Assembly: GCF_006658505.1 (NCBI RefSeq)
Contig: NZ_VFUZ01000001.1
Span: forward strand, 62,001 to 126,000
DNA: 64,000 nt
Direction: 5' to 3'
Source: Mesorhizobium sp. B2-4-15
Lineage (GTDB): Bacteria; Pseudomonadota; Alphaproteobacteria; Rhizobiales; Rhizobiaceae
A program made the position numbers and the translations under genes. The notes under the pieces are model-generated. The model saw only the letters and a program-made list of their open reading frames with translations. It was not told where the DNA came from and ran no database searches. Of this stretch, positions 8,086 to 17,034 are shown piece after piece; position 1 is the stretch's first letter; every line of letters starts with the position of its first letter.

Positions 8086-8715
8086 ATGGAAGGCATACCG
8101 GCCAACGAACAGGTCGCTTCACCGCGCCGGGCGCCGACCCAGCAGCGCAGCCGCGAGCGGGTCGAGCGCATGCTGGCGGCCGCCTCGGCGTTGATTGCCG
8201 AGCAGGGCAGCGATGCCATGCGCATGGGTGAAGTGGCCGAACGGGCAGGGGTATCGATCGGCTCGCTCTACCAGTTCTTTCCAGACAAGAGGGCGATCGT
8301 CTGGGCGCTGGCCGAGCGCTACACCGCCGAAAGCCAGGCCTGCATCTCGGCGACACTCGCCGACGTCAGTGACGCCGAAGGGTTACGACGGGCATTTTCG
8401 GAGTTGGTCGATATTTATTATCGGCTGTTCCTGGCCGAGCCTGTGATGCGCGACATCTGGTCGGGCACGCAGGCCGACAAGGCGCTGCGCCGGCTCGAAC
8501 TCGCCGACAGCCGCGCCAATGCCGCATTCCTCGTCGCGGTGCTGAAGCGGTTGCGTCCCGGCGCCGACCCTGTCTCGCTGGAGACCACGGCGTTCCTCGT
8601 CTGGCAGATGGGCGAGGCCGCGATGCGGCTGGCGATCTCCGTCGACCGCGAGGAGGGTGACAGGCTGGTCGCGGTCTACAAACGCATGGCGCTCAGGGAA
8701 TTGCTGGGCGAATAG
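8086..8715 (+). CDS. TetR family transcriptional regulator
   Basis: A 209-residue regulator with a TetR DNA-binding domain at residues 20-70 (RSRERVERMLAAASALIAEQ, then MGEVAERAGVSIGSLYQFFP). The C-terminal ligand domain is not informative about the inducer. ATG 8086 was chosen because GGAGG lies 5 bp upstream; an in-frame ATG-like start at 8059 is less favoured. Divergent from the DUF1772 gene with a dyad in between, so it is the probable local repressor. Confidence 0.9.
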   Translation: MEGIPANEQVASPRRAPTQQRSRERVERMLAAASALIAEQGSDAMRMGEVAERAGVSIGSLYQFFPDKRAIVWALAERYTAESQACISATLADVSDAEGLRRAFSELVDIYYRLFLAEPVMRDIWSGTQADKALRRLELADSRANAAFLVAVLKRLRPGADPVSLETTAFLVWQMGEAAMRLAISVDREEGDRLVAVYKRMALRELLGE

Positions 8716-8814
8716 ACAGTTGAGCTTCCTATCGCGTTAACAGTGGGCAAAACCGCCAGGGACGGCGCTCCTCTCCCCGTACAGTGACGGGGAGAAGGGA
8801 GATGGTTCTGCGCA

Positions 8815-8840
8815 ACAAAAAACCCGCCACGAGGGCGGGC
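8815..8840 (-). terminator. Intrinsic terminator of rpmE
   Basis: CCCGCC (8823-8828) and GGCGGG (8834-8839) form the stem; read on the minus strand it is followed by a run of Ts (8822 down to 8817). It lies about 28 bp past the rpmE stop codon. Confidence 0.75.
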
Positions 8841-8867
8841 TTTTCGAATTCTGCAAGCACAACTGGC

Positions 8868-9089
8868 TTAGAGGCCGAAACCTTCGAAGCGCTTCTTGAA
8901 CTTCGACAGACGGCCGCCGCGGTCGAGCAGGGTCTGCTGGCCGCCGGTCCAGGCCGGGTGGGTGGTCGGGTCGATATCGAGGTTCATCGTATCGCCTTCC
9001 TTGCCCCAGGTCGAACGGGTCATGTATTCGGTGCCGTCGGTCATGACGACCTTGATGGTGTGGTAGTCGGGATGGATAGCGGTCTTCAT
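8868..9089 (-). CDS. rpmE: 50S ribosomal protein L31
   Basis: A 73-residue L31 protein starting [19 protein letters not shown] and ending in the conserved [13 protein letters not shown]. It is the C-minus type: the zinc-binding cysteines of other L31 forms are absent, which is usual for rhizobia. It is structural in the large ribosomal subunit. It stands alone, with its own terminator and an upstream gap of about 200 bp to the divergent ABC exporter. Confidence 0.95.
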   Translation of the reverse strand: MKTAIHPDYHTIKVVMTDGTEYMTRSTWGKEGDTMNLDIDPTTHPAWTGGQQTLLDRGGRLSKFKKRFEGFGL

Positions 9090-9296
9090 GGCTCTGTTCC
9101 TGGCTTGCCGGCGCGGCGGACGGGCATAAGCCTGCGTCGATGCGCCCCTTTTTAAAACTCGAAGCCGCAGCTATTGAAGAGCGACGGCTTCTAAAACGGT
9201 CGGCGTGCCTATACATCAGCCGAAATTGAATCACAAGGCCGCGGCAAGCGCATATTGAAGCGCGTGGATCATAAGGCGGCTAGAGGAAACACCGGT

Positions 9297-11096
9297 ATGG
9301 CGCAAACCAGCAGCGCGGAGGAGCGCAGACGCTCACTCAAGCCGCTCCGGCGCCTGTTCCCCTATATCGGGCACTATCGCACGCTGGTCGTCGGCGCCGT
9401 CATCTCGCTGGTCATCGCGGCGGCAACGACATTGACGCTGCCGCTGGCGGTAAGGCGGATGATCGATCACGGTTTCTCCTCGTCCAGCACCACCTTCATC
9501 GCTGAATATTTCGCCGCATTGGTGGCGATGGCCGCGGTCCTGGCGGCGGCATCGGCCGGCCGCTACTATTTCGTCATCACGCTCGGCGAGCGCGTCGTTG
9601 CCGATATCAGGCGTGATGTCTTTGCCCATGTCACGACGCTGTCGCCGGCCTTCTTCGACACCGCGCAGTCGGGCGAGATCGTGTCGCGGCTCGCGGCCGA
9701 CACGACACAGGTCAAATCGGCGGTCGGCGCAACCGCGTCGGTCGCGCTGCGCAACGTCATCCTGGGCCTTGGCGCTGTGGGAATGATGGTGGTCACCAGC
9801 CCGAAACTATCCGGCCTTGTCATAGCAGCCATTCCCATCATCGTGCTGCCGCTGGTCGCCTTCGGCCGCTCGGTACGGCGCAAGTCGCGGCAGGCGCAGG
9901 ACACGCTTGCGGACGCTACAGCCTATGCCAGCGAGCAGATCGGCGCGGTGCGTACCCTGCAAGCCTTCACCAACGAAAATCTGGTCACTGGGCGCTTCTC
10001 CGGCGCGGTGGAGGCTGCGTTCGATGCGGCGCGCGCCTCGATCTTCGCGCGCTCGTTCCTCACCTTCTTCGCCATTTTCACCATCTTCTCGTCCGTCGTG
10101 GCGGTGCTGTGGTTCGGTTCGCGCGACGTGCTCGAAGGCAATCTGTCGCCGGGCACGCTCGGGCAGTTCCTGCTTTATTCGGTGTTCGCCGCCGGCGCGC
10201 TCGGCGCGCTGTCGGAGGTCTGGGGCGAACTTGCGCAAGCGGCGGGCGCGGCCGAGCGGCTGACCGAGATCCTGGCCGAGAAGCCGGCGATCCAGGCGCC
10301 GGCCGAGCCGAAGCCGCTGCCGGCGGTCGCCAAGGGCGCGATCGTCTTCGACGACGTCTCCTTCTCCTATCCGGCAAGGCCCGACCGCGCCGCCGTCCAC
10401 GGCTTGAGTTTTTCGGTCAAGCCCGGCGAGAAGGTGGCCATCGTCGGCCCCTCGGGGGCCGGCAAGAGCACGGTGTTCTCGCTGATCCTGCGCTTCTACG
10501 ATCCTGAAACCGGCAAGATCCTCGTCGACGGCGTCGACGTGCGCGAGGCCGATCCGGTTGCGGTGCGCGGGCGCATCGCCATCGTGCCGCAGGATGTCAC
10601 CATCTTCGCGGCGAGCGCCCGCGACAATATCGGCTTCGGCCGGCCGGGGGCGAGCGAGGCCGCGATCGAGGCGGCGGCCAAGGACGCGCTTGCCGACGAA
10701 TTCATCCTCAAGCTCGAGAACGGCTATGACAGCCAGGTCGGCGAGCGCGGCGTGACGCTGTCCGGCGGCCAGCGCCAGCGTGTGGCGATCGCGCGCGCCA
10801 TCCTGCGCGACGCGCCGATCCTGCTGCTCGACGAAGCCACCTCGGCGCTCGACGCTGAAAGCGAGACGCTGGTGCAGACGGCGCTGGAACGGCTGATGCA
10901 GGGCCGCACGACCATCGTGATCGCGCACCGTTTGGCGACAGTGCTGAAGGCCGACAGGATACTTGTCATGGATGGCGGCCGTATCGTCGAGGAAGGCACG
11001 CACCAGAGCCTGGTCGCCAAGGGCGGCATCTATGCCCGGTTGGCCAAGCTGCAGTTCGAGACCGGCGCCAGCGCTTTCAGGGGCGCGGCGGAATAA
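9297..11096 (+). CDS. ABC exporter, fused permease and ATPase
   Basis: A 599-residue half-transporter. Residues about 25-320 hold a six-segment type I exporter membrane domain; the C-terminal nucleotide-binding domain has Walker A GPSGAGKST, signature LSGGQRQRVAIARA, Walker B ILLLDEATSALD and the H-loop VIAHRLAT. It resembles the MsbA/lipid- and drug-exporter group and should work as a homodimer in the inner membrane. The substrate cannot be inferred. The ATG at 9297 follows GAGGAAACACCGGT; a start at 9255 would add 14 unlikely residues. Confidence 0.9.
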   Translation: MAQTSSAEERRRSLKPLRRLFPYIGHYRTLVVGAVISLVIAAATTLTLPLAVRRMIDHGFSSSSTTFIAEYFAALVAMAAVLAAASAGRYYFVITLGERVVADIRRDVFAHVTTLSPAFFDTAQSGEIVSRLAADTTQVKSAVGATASVALRNVILGLGAVGMMVVTSPKLSGLVIAAIPIIVLPLVAFGRSVRRKSRQAQDTLADATAYASEQIGAVRTLQAFTNENLVTGRFSGAVEAAFDAARASIFARSFLTFFAIFTIFSSVVAVLWFGSRDVLEGNLSPGTLGQFLLYSVFAAGALGALSEVWGELAQAAGAAERLTEILAEKPAIQAPAEPKPLPAVAKGAIVFDDVSFSYPARPDRAAVHGLSFSVKPGEKVAIVGPSGAGKSTVFSLILRFYDPETGKILVDGVDVREADPVAVRGRIAIVPQDVTIFAASARDNIGFGRPGASEAAIEAAAKDALADEFILKLENGYDSQVGERGVTLSGGQRQRVAIARAILRDAPILLLDEATSALDAESETLVQTALERLMQGRTTIVIAHRLATVLKADRILVMDGGRIVEEGTHQSLVAKGGIYARLAKLQFETGASAFRGAAE

Positions 11097-11113
11097 GGAA
11101 TTTCCGATAACGC

Positions 11114-13084
11114 TCAGTTCGCCTCGGTTTCGGCGTAGCCGAAATTGTAACTCCAGGATGCGTTGTCGGCCATCTTCCTGCGCGACTTCAGATAAGGGCC
11201 GATCTCCTTGGCGGGAACCCGGTCCCCGATCGTCTTGAGAAACCAGTCGACCTGAAACTCCGTCGGCGCGTTCGACCAGCGCGCCTTGAAGGCGATAAAG
11301 GGCGTGATCACGTCGTCGGACTTCTCGGGGCCGACAAACTTCGCCTTCAGGTTGTGGACGATACACTGATGGCGCTTGAACACCGGGCTGCCGAGCCAGA
11401 CTGGGCCGGTCCTGCCGACCATATCCGGCTCCGGCAGATTGCTGATGCCGACATCGGCCTTGAGCGGGAAGTTCTTGATGAGATCATCGGCATCGAGATC
11501 GCCAGCGGAAAGCTCGTAGGATTCGACCGTCGTGACGATGTTGCGGTCGCGGTCGTCATTTGTCGACAACGGCGCTAGGCTGGTCATGCCTGGATACTGC
11601 CGGTTGTAGTACTGGAGATAGTCGTCGGCGAGCTTGGTGGCCGATTGCGAAACCACCCTGTAGCGCATGCTGTCGGCATCCGCGCCGCTATAGGTCGTGC
11701 GCACCGTCAGCTTCAGCGCTTCGCCCTTGAGTTTTGGAAAGTCGAACGCCTCGCTGACGAAGGTGGTCGGCTCGAAAAGCTCCTTGCGCTCCATCTTTTC
11801 CATCCGCGCGCCGCCGGCGACAATCGGCAGGGCGAAGCCATAGTCGGGTGGAACGAGATTCTCGGCCCTGCCGCCCTGCAGGTAATTGGTCGCGTCGATC
11901 CAGTAGACCTGGCTTTTGATCGTTGCCTTGACGATGACGTGATCGAAGGCACGGATGGTCGGCAGCATCTCGCCAAGTGCCAGCCCGCCGTCGAGATCGG
12001 TCAGGGCCGGATCGGCCTGAACGCCGAGGCGGCGCAGGCTGGAGGCGAGAAGCAAGGCCTTGTCCTTGCAATCGCCGAAGCCGCTGGCGATCACCGTGCT
12101 CGGGCTGCGGGGAATGTAGGAGCCGCGGCCCATGGACAGGCTCACATAGCGGATGGTGTCCTGGACCAGCCGCATCGCCTCGATCATCCGGTCTTCCGGG
12201 TTGGCGTATCTGGCGGCGATGTCGTCAAGCTTCGATGCGAACGCGGCGGGCAATTCCTGATCAAGCCGGTAGTAGGGCAACATCGCGTCGACGATGTCCT
12301 GCCATTTGCCTGTCGAAGAGATCTGGATTGTCGGATAGGTCGGAAAATCCGCCGGCAGGTTGTCCTCGGATTTGACCGGCGCAGGATTGATGCTTTCCCA
12401 GGTGTAGGACTTCAATGCGCCTTCGGTTTTGACTTCCGGCTGGATGTCGGTGCGGCTCTGGCGGATGTTCAGGGGCTGACTTGCCGGCCACGTCACCTTC
12501 TCACGGATGAGCGCGATGGGCTCGCCCCAGGCCACTGCGACCGAGTGGAAAAACAGAGCCGCACCGACGATCGGTGTCCTGACGGTGGTCCTGCCATAGT
12601 CGATAATGTCGCCGACGCGAACGTCATCGACATTCACATAGGCCGTGAGCCAGCCGTCGAACAGGCCTTTCTCGGCATCCTTCTCGCGCCGGAACACGTC
12701 GAAGGTTGCCCCGGGCAGCCGGTCGATGACCACGCCGTCGCGGATGATGTTCAGCCAGTTCATGGTGACTTGCGACGTCGCCGGATCGAATTCGAAATTT
12801 ATGGCGGCGCCGCGCTCGAGCCCGGTGCGGTCGACTATTTTGTAGGCATAATGGTCGAACGCTTCGATGCCGTCAGGCCGCTGCCGGATCTGGTATTCCG
12901 ACACAAGATTGGAGATGCCGTTCTTGATCTGGCTATCGAAACGCGGGTCCGCCTTGGGAAGCTCGATCCGGTCGATCCAGGCACCTGGGGTGCCCTTGTG
13001 GATTTCGGTGTCGGCCATGGCCGGCGCGCAGAAAATCGCGAAGGCAATCAAGACGAAAAGCCGTGTGATCGCAGAAGATGTCAC
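11114..13084 (-). CDS. DUF3857 transglutaminase-like periplasmic protein
   Basis: About 656 residues with a signal peptide (RLFVLIAFAIFCAPAMA), an N-terminal DUF3857 domain and a transglutaminase-like core. The catalytic triad is visible as GFGDCKDKA (Cys), AFDHVIVKA (His) and YWIDATNY (Asp). Such proteins are exported and of unknown substrate. The start is uncertain: GTG 13084 puts the signal peptide at the N terminus, while an ATG at 13201 would add 39 Cys-rich residues ahead of it, which I consider unlikely. It ends 18 bp from the convergent ABC exporter. Confidence 0.83.
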   Translation of the reverse strand: MTSSAITRLFVLIAFAIFCAPAMADTEIHKGTPGAWIDRIELPKADPRFDSQIKNGISNLVSEYQIRQRPDGIEAFDHYAYKIVDRTGLERGAAINFEFDPATSQVTMNWLNIIRDGVVIDRLPGATFDVFRREKDAEKGLFDGWLTAYVNVDDVRVGDIIDYGRTTVRTPIVGAALFFHSVAVAWGEPIALIREKVTWPASQPLNIRQSRTDIQPEVKTEGALKSYTWESINPAPVKSEDNLPADFPTYPTIQISSTGKWQDIVDAMLPYYRLDQELPAAFASKLDDIAARYANPEDRMIEAMRLVQDTIRYVSLSMGRGSYIPRSPSTVIASGFGDCKDKALLLASSLRRLGVQADPALTDLDGGLALGEMLPTIRAFDHVIVKATIKSQVYWIDATNYLQGGRAENLVPPDYGFALPIVAGGARMEKMERKELFEPTTFVSEAFDFPKLKGEALKLTVRTTYSGADADSMRYRVVSQSATKLADDYLQYYNRQYPGMTSLAPLSTNDDRDRNIVTTVESYELSAGDLDADDLIKNFPLKADVGISNLPEPDMVGRTGPVWLGSPVFKRHQCIVHNLKAKFVGPEKSDDVITPFIAFKARWSNAPTEFQVDWFLKTIGDRVPAKEIGPYLKSRRKMADNASWSYNFGYAETEAN

Positions 13085-13264
13085 CGGAAAGCACCCCAGC
13101 CCGCATGATCCGCAAGTCTCGCAAGACACTGTCGGATACCACCAGTGATAGAAAAGTAGAGGCGATCCCGCAAGGCTGTCGCCCGGCGGTGGATGCCTCA
13201 TTGCATTCCTGTTCGACGGCGGCCGCCGCGGGTCAGCGCGATCGGGATGGCACGACGGCCGATC

Positions 13265-14749
13265 TTATCCGCCGTAGCGCTGCTTCAGATGATTGACGAA
13301 ATACACGGCGTTGAGGCTTTCGCCGGTGGCGCGTTCGAGAAGGTCCGGCGTCGACCAGCGCGAGCCCTGTGACCAAATCTTCCCGCGGCGCCAGTCGTTG
13401 ATGGCCGCGAAATTCCCCTTCGCAAGGTCGTCGTCGGTGGAAGGATGCTCCCGCCTCAGCGCGGCCCATTGCTGCGCCGCCATCATCGCGCCCAGCGTGT
13501 AGGAGGGGAAGTAGCCGAAGGCGGCACCCGGCCAATGGACGTCCTGCATCGGCCCATCGGCGGGATTGTCGATGGTGGAGAGGCCGAGATAGTCGCGCAT
13601 CTTGGCGTCCCAGGCTTCGGGCAGTTCGGCAACCTCCAGCCTCCCCGAGACCAGCTCCTGCTCAAGCTCATAGCGCAGGATGACGTGCAAGGGGTATGTC
13701 ACCTCGTCGGCGTCGACGCGGATCAGGCCGCGCTCGACGCGATGCACATGTGGCAGGAGATCGTCGAGCGACCAGGCCTCGCCGAGATGCTTTTCCACCA
13801 CCGGCAGCGCCCAGCGCCAGAAGGCAGGATTGCGACCGATCTGCTTTTCGACGAACAGGCTCTGGCTTTCATGCACGGCCATGCCGCGGGCCTTGCCGAG
13901 TGGCCAGTGCGACCATGCCTTCGGCAGGTTCTGTTCGTAGAGCGCATGACCGGTCTCGTGCAGCACGCCCATCAGAGCCGACAGGAAATCCGATGTCTTG
14001 TAGCGGGTGGTGATGCGCACGTCGCTCGGCACGCCGCCACAGAAGGGATGGTGCGACACAGACAACGACCCGTGCGTCAGGTCGAAACCGACCGCCGCCA
14101 TCATGGCAAGGCCGAGTTCGCGCTGCCGGTCGATCGCATAGGTGCCCGAAAGCGGCTTCAGCGGATGCTTGCGCAGCCGCGCTTCCTGTATCGCCAGCGC
14201 CTCCGGCACGAATCCTTTGAGGAAGGCTTTCAGGTCGGCGAAGACAGGGGTGATGTCGGCGGTGCGGTTGCCGGGGTCGTATTGCTCCATCAGCGCGTCG
14301 TAGGGAGCGAGGCCGAGCACGTCGGAGCGCAGGGCAGCCTCTTCGCGCACCAGGGCCACCACGCCCTCAAGCGCCGGCTGGAAGCCTGCCCAGTCGTTCT
14401 TGGCGCGCAGGTCGCGCCACAGCTGCTCGCAGCGCATCCGCGCGGTCGTGAGGCGTTCGACGAATTCGACCGGCAGGCAGGTCAGGTTGGTGTACTGCCG
14501 CCGCAATTCGGCGAGAGCCGCGCGCTGTTCGTCGTCGAGCGCCTCGCTTTCGGCCGCGGCGATCCAGTCCGATATTTCCGGCGCGGTCGCCCTGGTGTGG
14601 TACATGCCGGCAAGTGCCGCCATCGCCTCGGCACGCTTCTCACCACCGCCGACGGCCATGTGGGTCGCTTCGTCGGCGCCGAGGATCGCCAGCGCGTGCT
14701 CCAGCGCTTCGAGCTTGTGGCCGAGATCGTCGAGTTTGTGAAAGGACAT
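13265..14749 (-). CDS. M32 family carboxypeptidase
   Basis: A 494-residue metallocarboxypeptidase of the thermostable carboxypeptidase 1 (Taq) family. The zinc motif HETGH lies in GVLHETGHALYEQ, with the downstream AVHESQSLFVEKQIG glutamate segment that supplies the third ligand. Further family blocks (DVRITTRYKT, HPSTDDDL near the end) are intact. It removes C-terminal residues from peptides in the cytosol. ATG 14749 (MSFHKLDDLG) was chosen over 14806 by family length. Confidence 0.93.
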   Translation of the reverse strand: MSFHKLDDLGHKLEALEHALAILGADEATHMAVGGGEKRAEAMAALAGMYHTRATAPEISDWIAAAESEALDDEQRAALAELRRQYTNLTCLPVEFVERLTTARMRCEQLWRDLRAKNDWAGFQPALEGVVALVREEAALRSDVLGLAPYDALMEQYDPGNRTADITPVFADLKAFLKGFVPEALAIQEARLRKHPLKPLSGTYAIDRQRELGLAMMAAVGFDLTHGSLSVSHHPFCGGVPSDVRITTRYKTSDFLSALMGVLHETGHALYEQNLPKAWSHWPLGKARGMAVHESQSLFVEKQIGRNPAFWRWALPVVEKHLGEAWSLDDLLPHVHRVERGLIRVDADEVTYPLHVILRYELEQELVSGRLEVAELPEAWDAKMRDYLGLSTIDNPADGPMQDVHWPGAAFGYFPSYTLGAMMAAQQWAALRREHPSTDDDLAKGNFAAINDWRRGKIWSQGSRWSTPDLLERATGESLNAVYFVNHLKQRYGG

Positions 14750-14890
14750 GACGGCTTCCGTGGTTGAGGACGGCGCGAAAAGACACCAACGCAAATGCGT
14801 TGGCAACCCTCAGATGCCGCCAGGCAGGTGCACCTTGCGAAAGCTATGCCGTGCATGGAATGCTGCCGGCAACGCGGGAAGGGGAAGCAT

Positions 14891-15244
14891 ATGATCGGCA
14901 ACATACTGGTCGGGCTGGTGGCCTTGATCCATGTCTACATCGTTTATCTCGAAATGGTGCTCTGGGACACACCGCGCGGGCATAAGACATTCCGCCTGAC
15001 GCCGGACTTCGCCAATGCCTCGAAGGTGCTCGCCGCCAATCAGGGCCTCTACAACGGATTTCTCGCCGCCGGTCTGATCTGGGGGCTCTACCTCGGCGCC
15101 GCCGGTCTTCAAATCAAGGTTTTCTTTCTGCTGTGCGTGGCCATCGCAGGCCTCTACGGCGCCGCAACGGTCGGCCGAAAGATCCTGTTTATCCAGACCT
15201 TGCCGGCGGTGGCCGCCCTGATCGCGGTCTGGCTCGGCCGGTGA
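14891..15244 (+). CDS. DUF1304 membrane protein
   Basis: A 117-residue protein with four hydrophobic segments. The family hallmarks are an early HVYIVYLEMVLW segment, NQGLYNGFLAAGL near the middle, and GLYGAATVGRKILFIQ toward the end. Function is unknown. A GGGAAGGGGAAG ribosome site precedes ATG 14891; the longer in-frame reading from 14795 is not needed. It is divergent from the M32 carboxypeptidase gene. Confidence 0.88.
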   Translation: MIGNILVGLVALIHVYIVYLEMVLWDTPRGHKTFRLTPDFANASKVLAANQGLYNGFLAAGLIWGLYLGAAGLQIKVFFLLCVAIAGLYGAATVGRKILFIQTLPAVAALIAVWLGR

Positions 15245-15326
15245 GGAAAAAAGACGCCCGCGGGATCGGGGTCCCGAAGGCGCCAGGTGGTCCCTTCCTC
15301 TTGGACCTTTGCAGACAGGGAATTCC

Positions 15327-15752
15327 TCAGCCGTTCGGATAGTTCCCGCCGTCGGCGCCGTCGCCGATCATGAAGCCGCTGCCGGTATCGACCCTCAGCC
15401 TCTGGTCGACATTGTCGAGACGGCGCAGCAGGTCATGGTATTGGGCGGCCGGTATCCTGCCATGATCCGATGCGGCTATCCTCTCGGCCGCCTGACCGAT
15501 GCGGGCGGTGCGCATTTCCAGGCGTTCCGCCACGGCAGGGGTGATGTTGTTGGCGTCCCTGGCGTCCACAATGCCCTGGTGGACACCTTGTACCTGTCCG
15601 ATAAGGCCTTCGATGCGCGGGCCGGTCATGTCGGTCGGATCGGTCGCGTCGAGAGCGCCCTTGTGATGGCCTGCGGCATAGGCGCTCGCCAGCGGGGCGG
15701 CGATGAGAATCGCGGCGAGGGTTGCAATCTTGGGAGATGCTGAAGAGCGCAT
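15327..15752 (-). CDS. Exported protein of unknown function
   Basis: A 141-residue protein with a clear signal peptide (IATLAAILIAAPLASAYA, cleavage near AYAAG). The mature part is charged, predicted helical (GPRIEGLIGQVQGVHQGIV, RLEMRTARIGQAAERIAA) and ends in a Gly/Asp-rich tail (GDGADGGNYPNG). I do not recognise a family. It is probably periplasmic. A GGAGGCGCC stretch precedes its start. No clear functional link to neighbours. Confidence 0.65.
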   Translation of the reverse strand: MRSSASPKIATLAAILIAAPLASAYAAGHHKGALDATDPTDMTGPRIEGLIGQVQGVHQGIVDARDANNITPAVAERLEMRTARIGQAAERIAASDHGRIPAAQYHDLLRRLDNVDQRLRVDTGSGFMIGDGADGGNYPNG

Positions 15753-16001
15753 GACGGCGCCTCCTTTTAAGTGGGAAGGGAGCGGTCTTGCCGCTCCGCG
15801 TTACGGACGCGGGCCGTCCGGTTCCGTCGCGTCGCGATGGGAGGCATCGCCGGCGGTTCTCGGCCCTGCACGGCAAGCTAGGAGCGCTCCGGTGCGAAGT
15901 GTAATTAAAAAAAGATAATCTTTTCAGCCCTTGCCGCGTTCAATGGGCGCGCTAGAGTTGAGCCGACGAACAAGTTCGCGTGATTTTTACGTGATGAGGA
16001 A

Positions 16002-17033
16002 TCACCGTTCGGTGAGCTTCAGTTCAATGCGGCGGTTCTTGTTGCGCGCGTCGTCGGTATTGGCGGGGTCAAGTGGCTGGAATTCACCGAAGCCGGCGGC
16101 GACCAGCCGGTTGGCCGGCACGCCATTCTCGATCAGGAATTTCACCACCGAGGTCGAACGCGCTGTCGACAGTTCCCAATTGTCGCGGTAGCGGCCGGTA
16201 CCCGAGAGCGGCTTGTTGTCGGTATGGCCGTCGACGCGCAGCACCCAATTGATCTCGGGCGGGATTTCCTTCTGCAGTTCGATGATGGCGTCGGCGAGTT
16301 TCTTCATCTCGACCTTGCCGGCATCGTTGATCACTTCGGAGCCGGTCGGGAACAGCACCTCCGACTGGAAGACGAAGCGGTCGCCGACGATGCGGATATT
16401 TTCGCGGTCGGCGAGGATTTCACGCAGGCGCCCGAAGAAATCGGAGCGGTAGCGGTTCAGTTCCTGAACACGCTGCGCCAGTGCCACGTTCAGGCGGCGG
16501 CCGAGATCGGCGATCTTGGTGTTGGAATCGCGGTCGCGGGTCTCGGAGACGTTGAGCGCATCTTCCAGCGCTCCGATCTGCTTGCGGAGCGCGGCGATCT
16601 GCTGGTTGAGGATCTCGACCTGGCTCAGCGCCTGCTGACTGATCTGGCGCTGGCTGTCGAGTTCGCCCGACAGGGCGACCGCGCGCTGGTTGGCCGCGTC
16701 GCCGGCTCCCGCGCCTTGTGCCAAAAGCTGCTCGAGCCGGCTCTTTTCCGCCTGCGCCGCCGAAAGCGACGCCTGCAGGTTGGCCAGCGAATCCTCCTTG
16801 TCCTGCGTCGTCGAGCGCTCCAGCGCCAGGAGCTGCGTCAGTTCGTTGATCTGCGAGTTGAGGCGGTTAAGCACGGCGTCCTTGCCGGAAATCTCGCGGC
16901 CGAGCAGGAACTGCGCCAGTACGAAAACGGTAAGCAGGAACATGATCGCCAGAAGCAGCGTCGACAGCGCGTCGACAAAGCCCGGCCAGTAGTCGATGCG
17001 GCGGTCCGTACGCCTGCCCCTGGCGAGCGCCAT
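16002..17033 (-). CDS. MotB/OmpA-like peptidoglycan-binding membrane protein
   Basis: A 343-residue protein: one N-terminal membrane segment (YWPGFVDALSTLLLAIMFLLTVF, whose Asp is placed like the proton-channel Asp of MotB/TolR), a coiled coil over residues about 50-180, and a C-terminal OmpA-like domain (WVLRVDGHTDNKPLSG, AAGFGEFQPLD, NRRIELKLTER). It probably forms an ion-driven stator with the MotA-like protein encoded 1 bp upstream, attached to peptidoglycan. It is not the flagellar motB by context; no flagellar genes are near. Confidence 0.85.
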   Translation of the reverse strand: MALARGRRTDRRIDYWPGFVDALSTLLLAIMFLLTVFVLAQFLLGREISGKDAVLNRLNSQINELTQLLALERSTTQDKEDSLANLQASLSAAQAEKSRLEQLLAQGAGAGDAANQRAVALSGELDSQRQISQQALSQVEILNQQIAALRKQIGALEDALNVSETRDRDSNTKIADLGRRLNVALAQRVQELNRYRSDFFGRLREILADRENIRIVGDRFVFQSEVLFPTGSEVINDAGKVEMKKLADAIIELQKEIPPEINWVLRVDGHTDNKPLSGTGRYRDNWELSTARSTSVVKFLIENGVPANRLVAAGFGEFQPLDPANTDDARNKNRRIELKLTER

Positions 17034-17034
17034 G

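Noticed and set aside
8749..8810. Short hairpin CTCCCCGT...ACGGGGAG near 8774-8794
   Set aside because: Probably another dispersed intergenic palindrome; the real rpmE terminator lies closer to the gene, so I did not annotate it separately.
9807..11366. Minus-strand open frame of 519 codons opposite the ABC exporter
   Set aside because: Shadow of the ATPase domain; no ribosome site or recognisable motif.
11645..13108. Plus-strand open frame of 487 codons opposite the DUF3857 gene
   Set aside because: Antisense shadow; the minus-strand protein has a signal peptide and catalytic triad.
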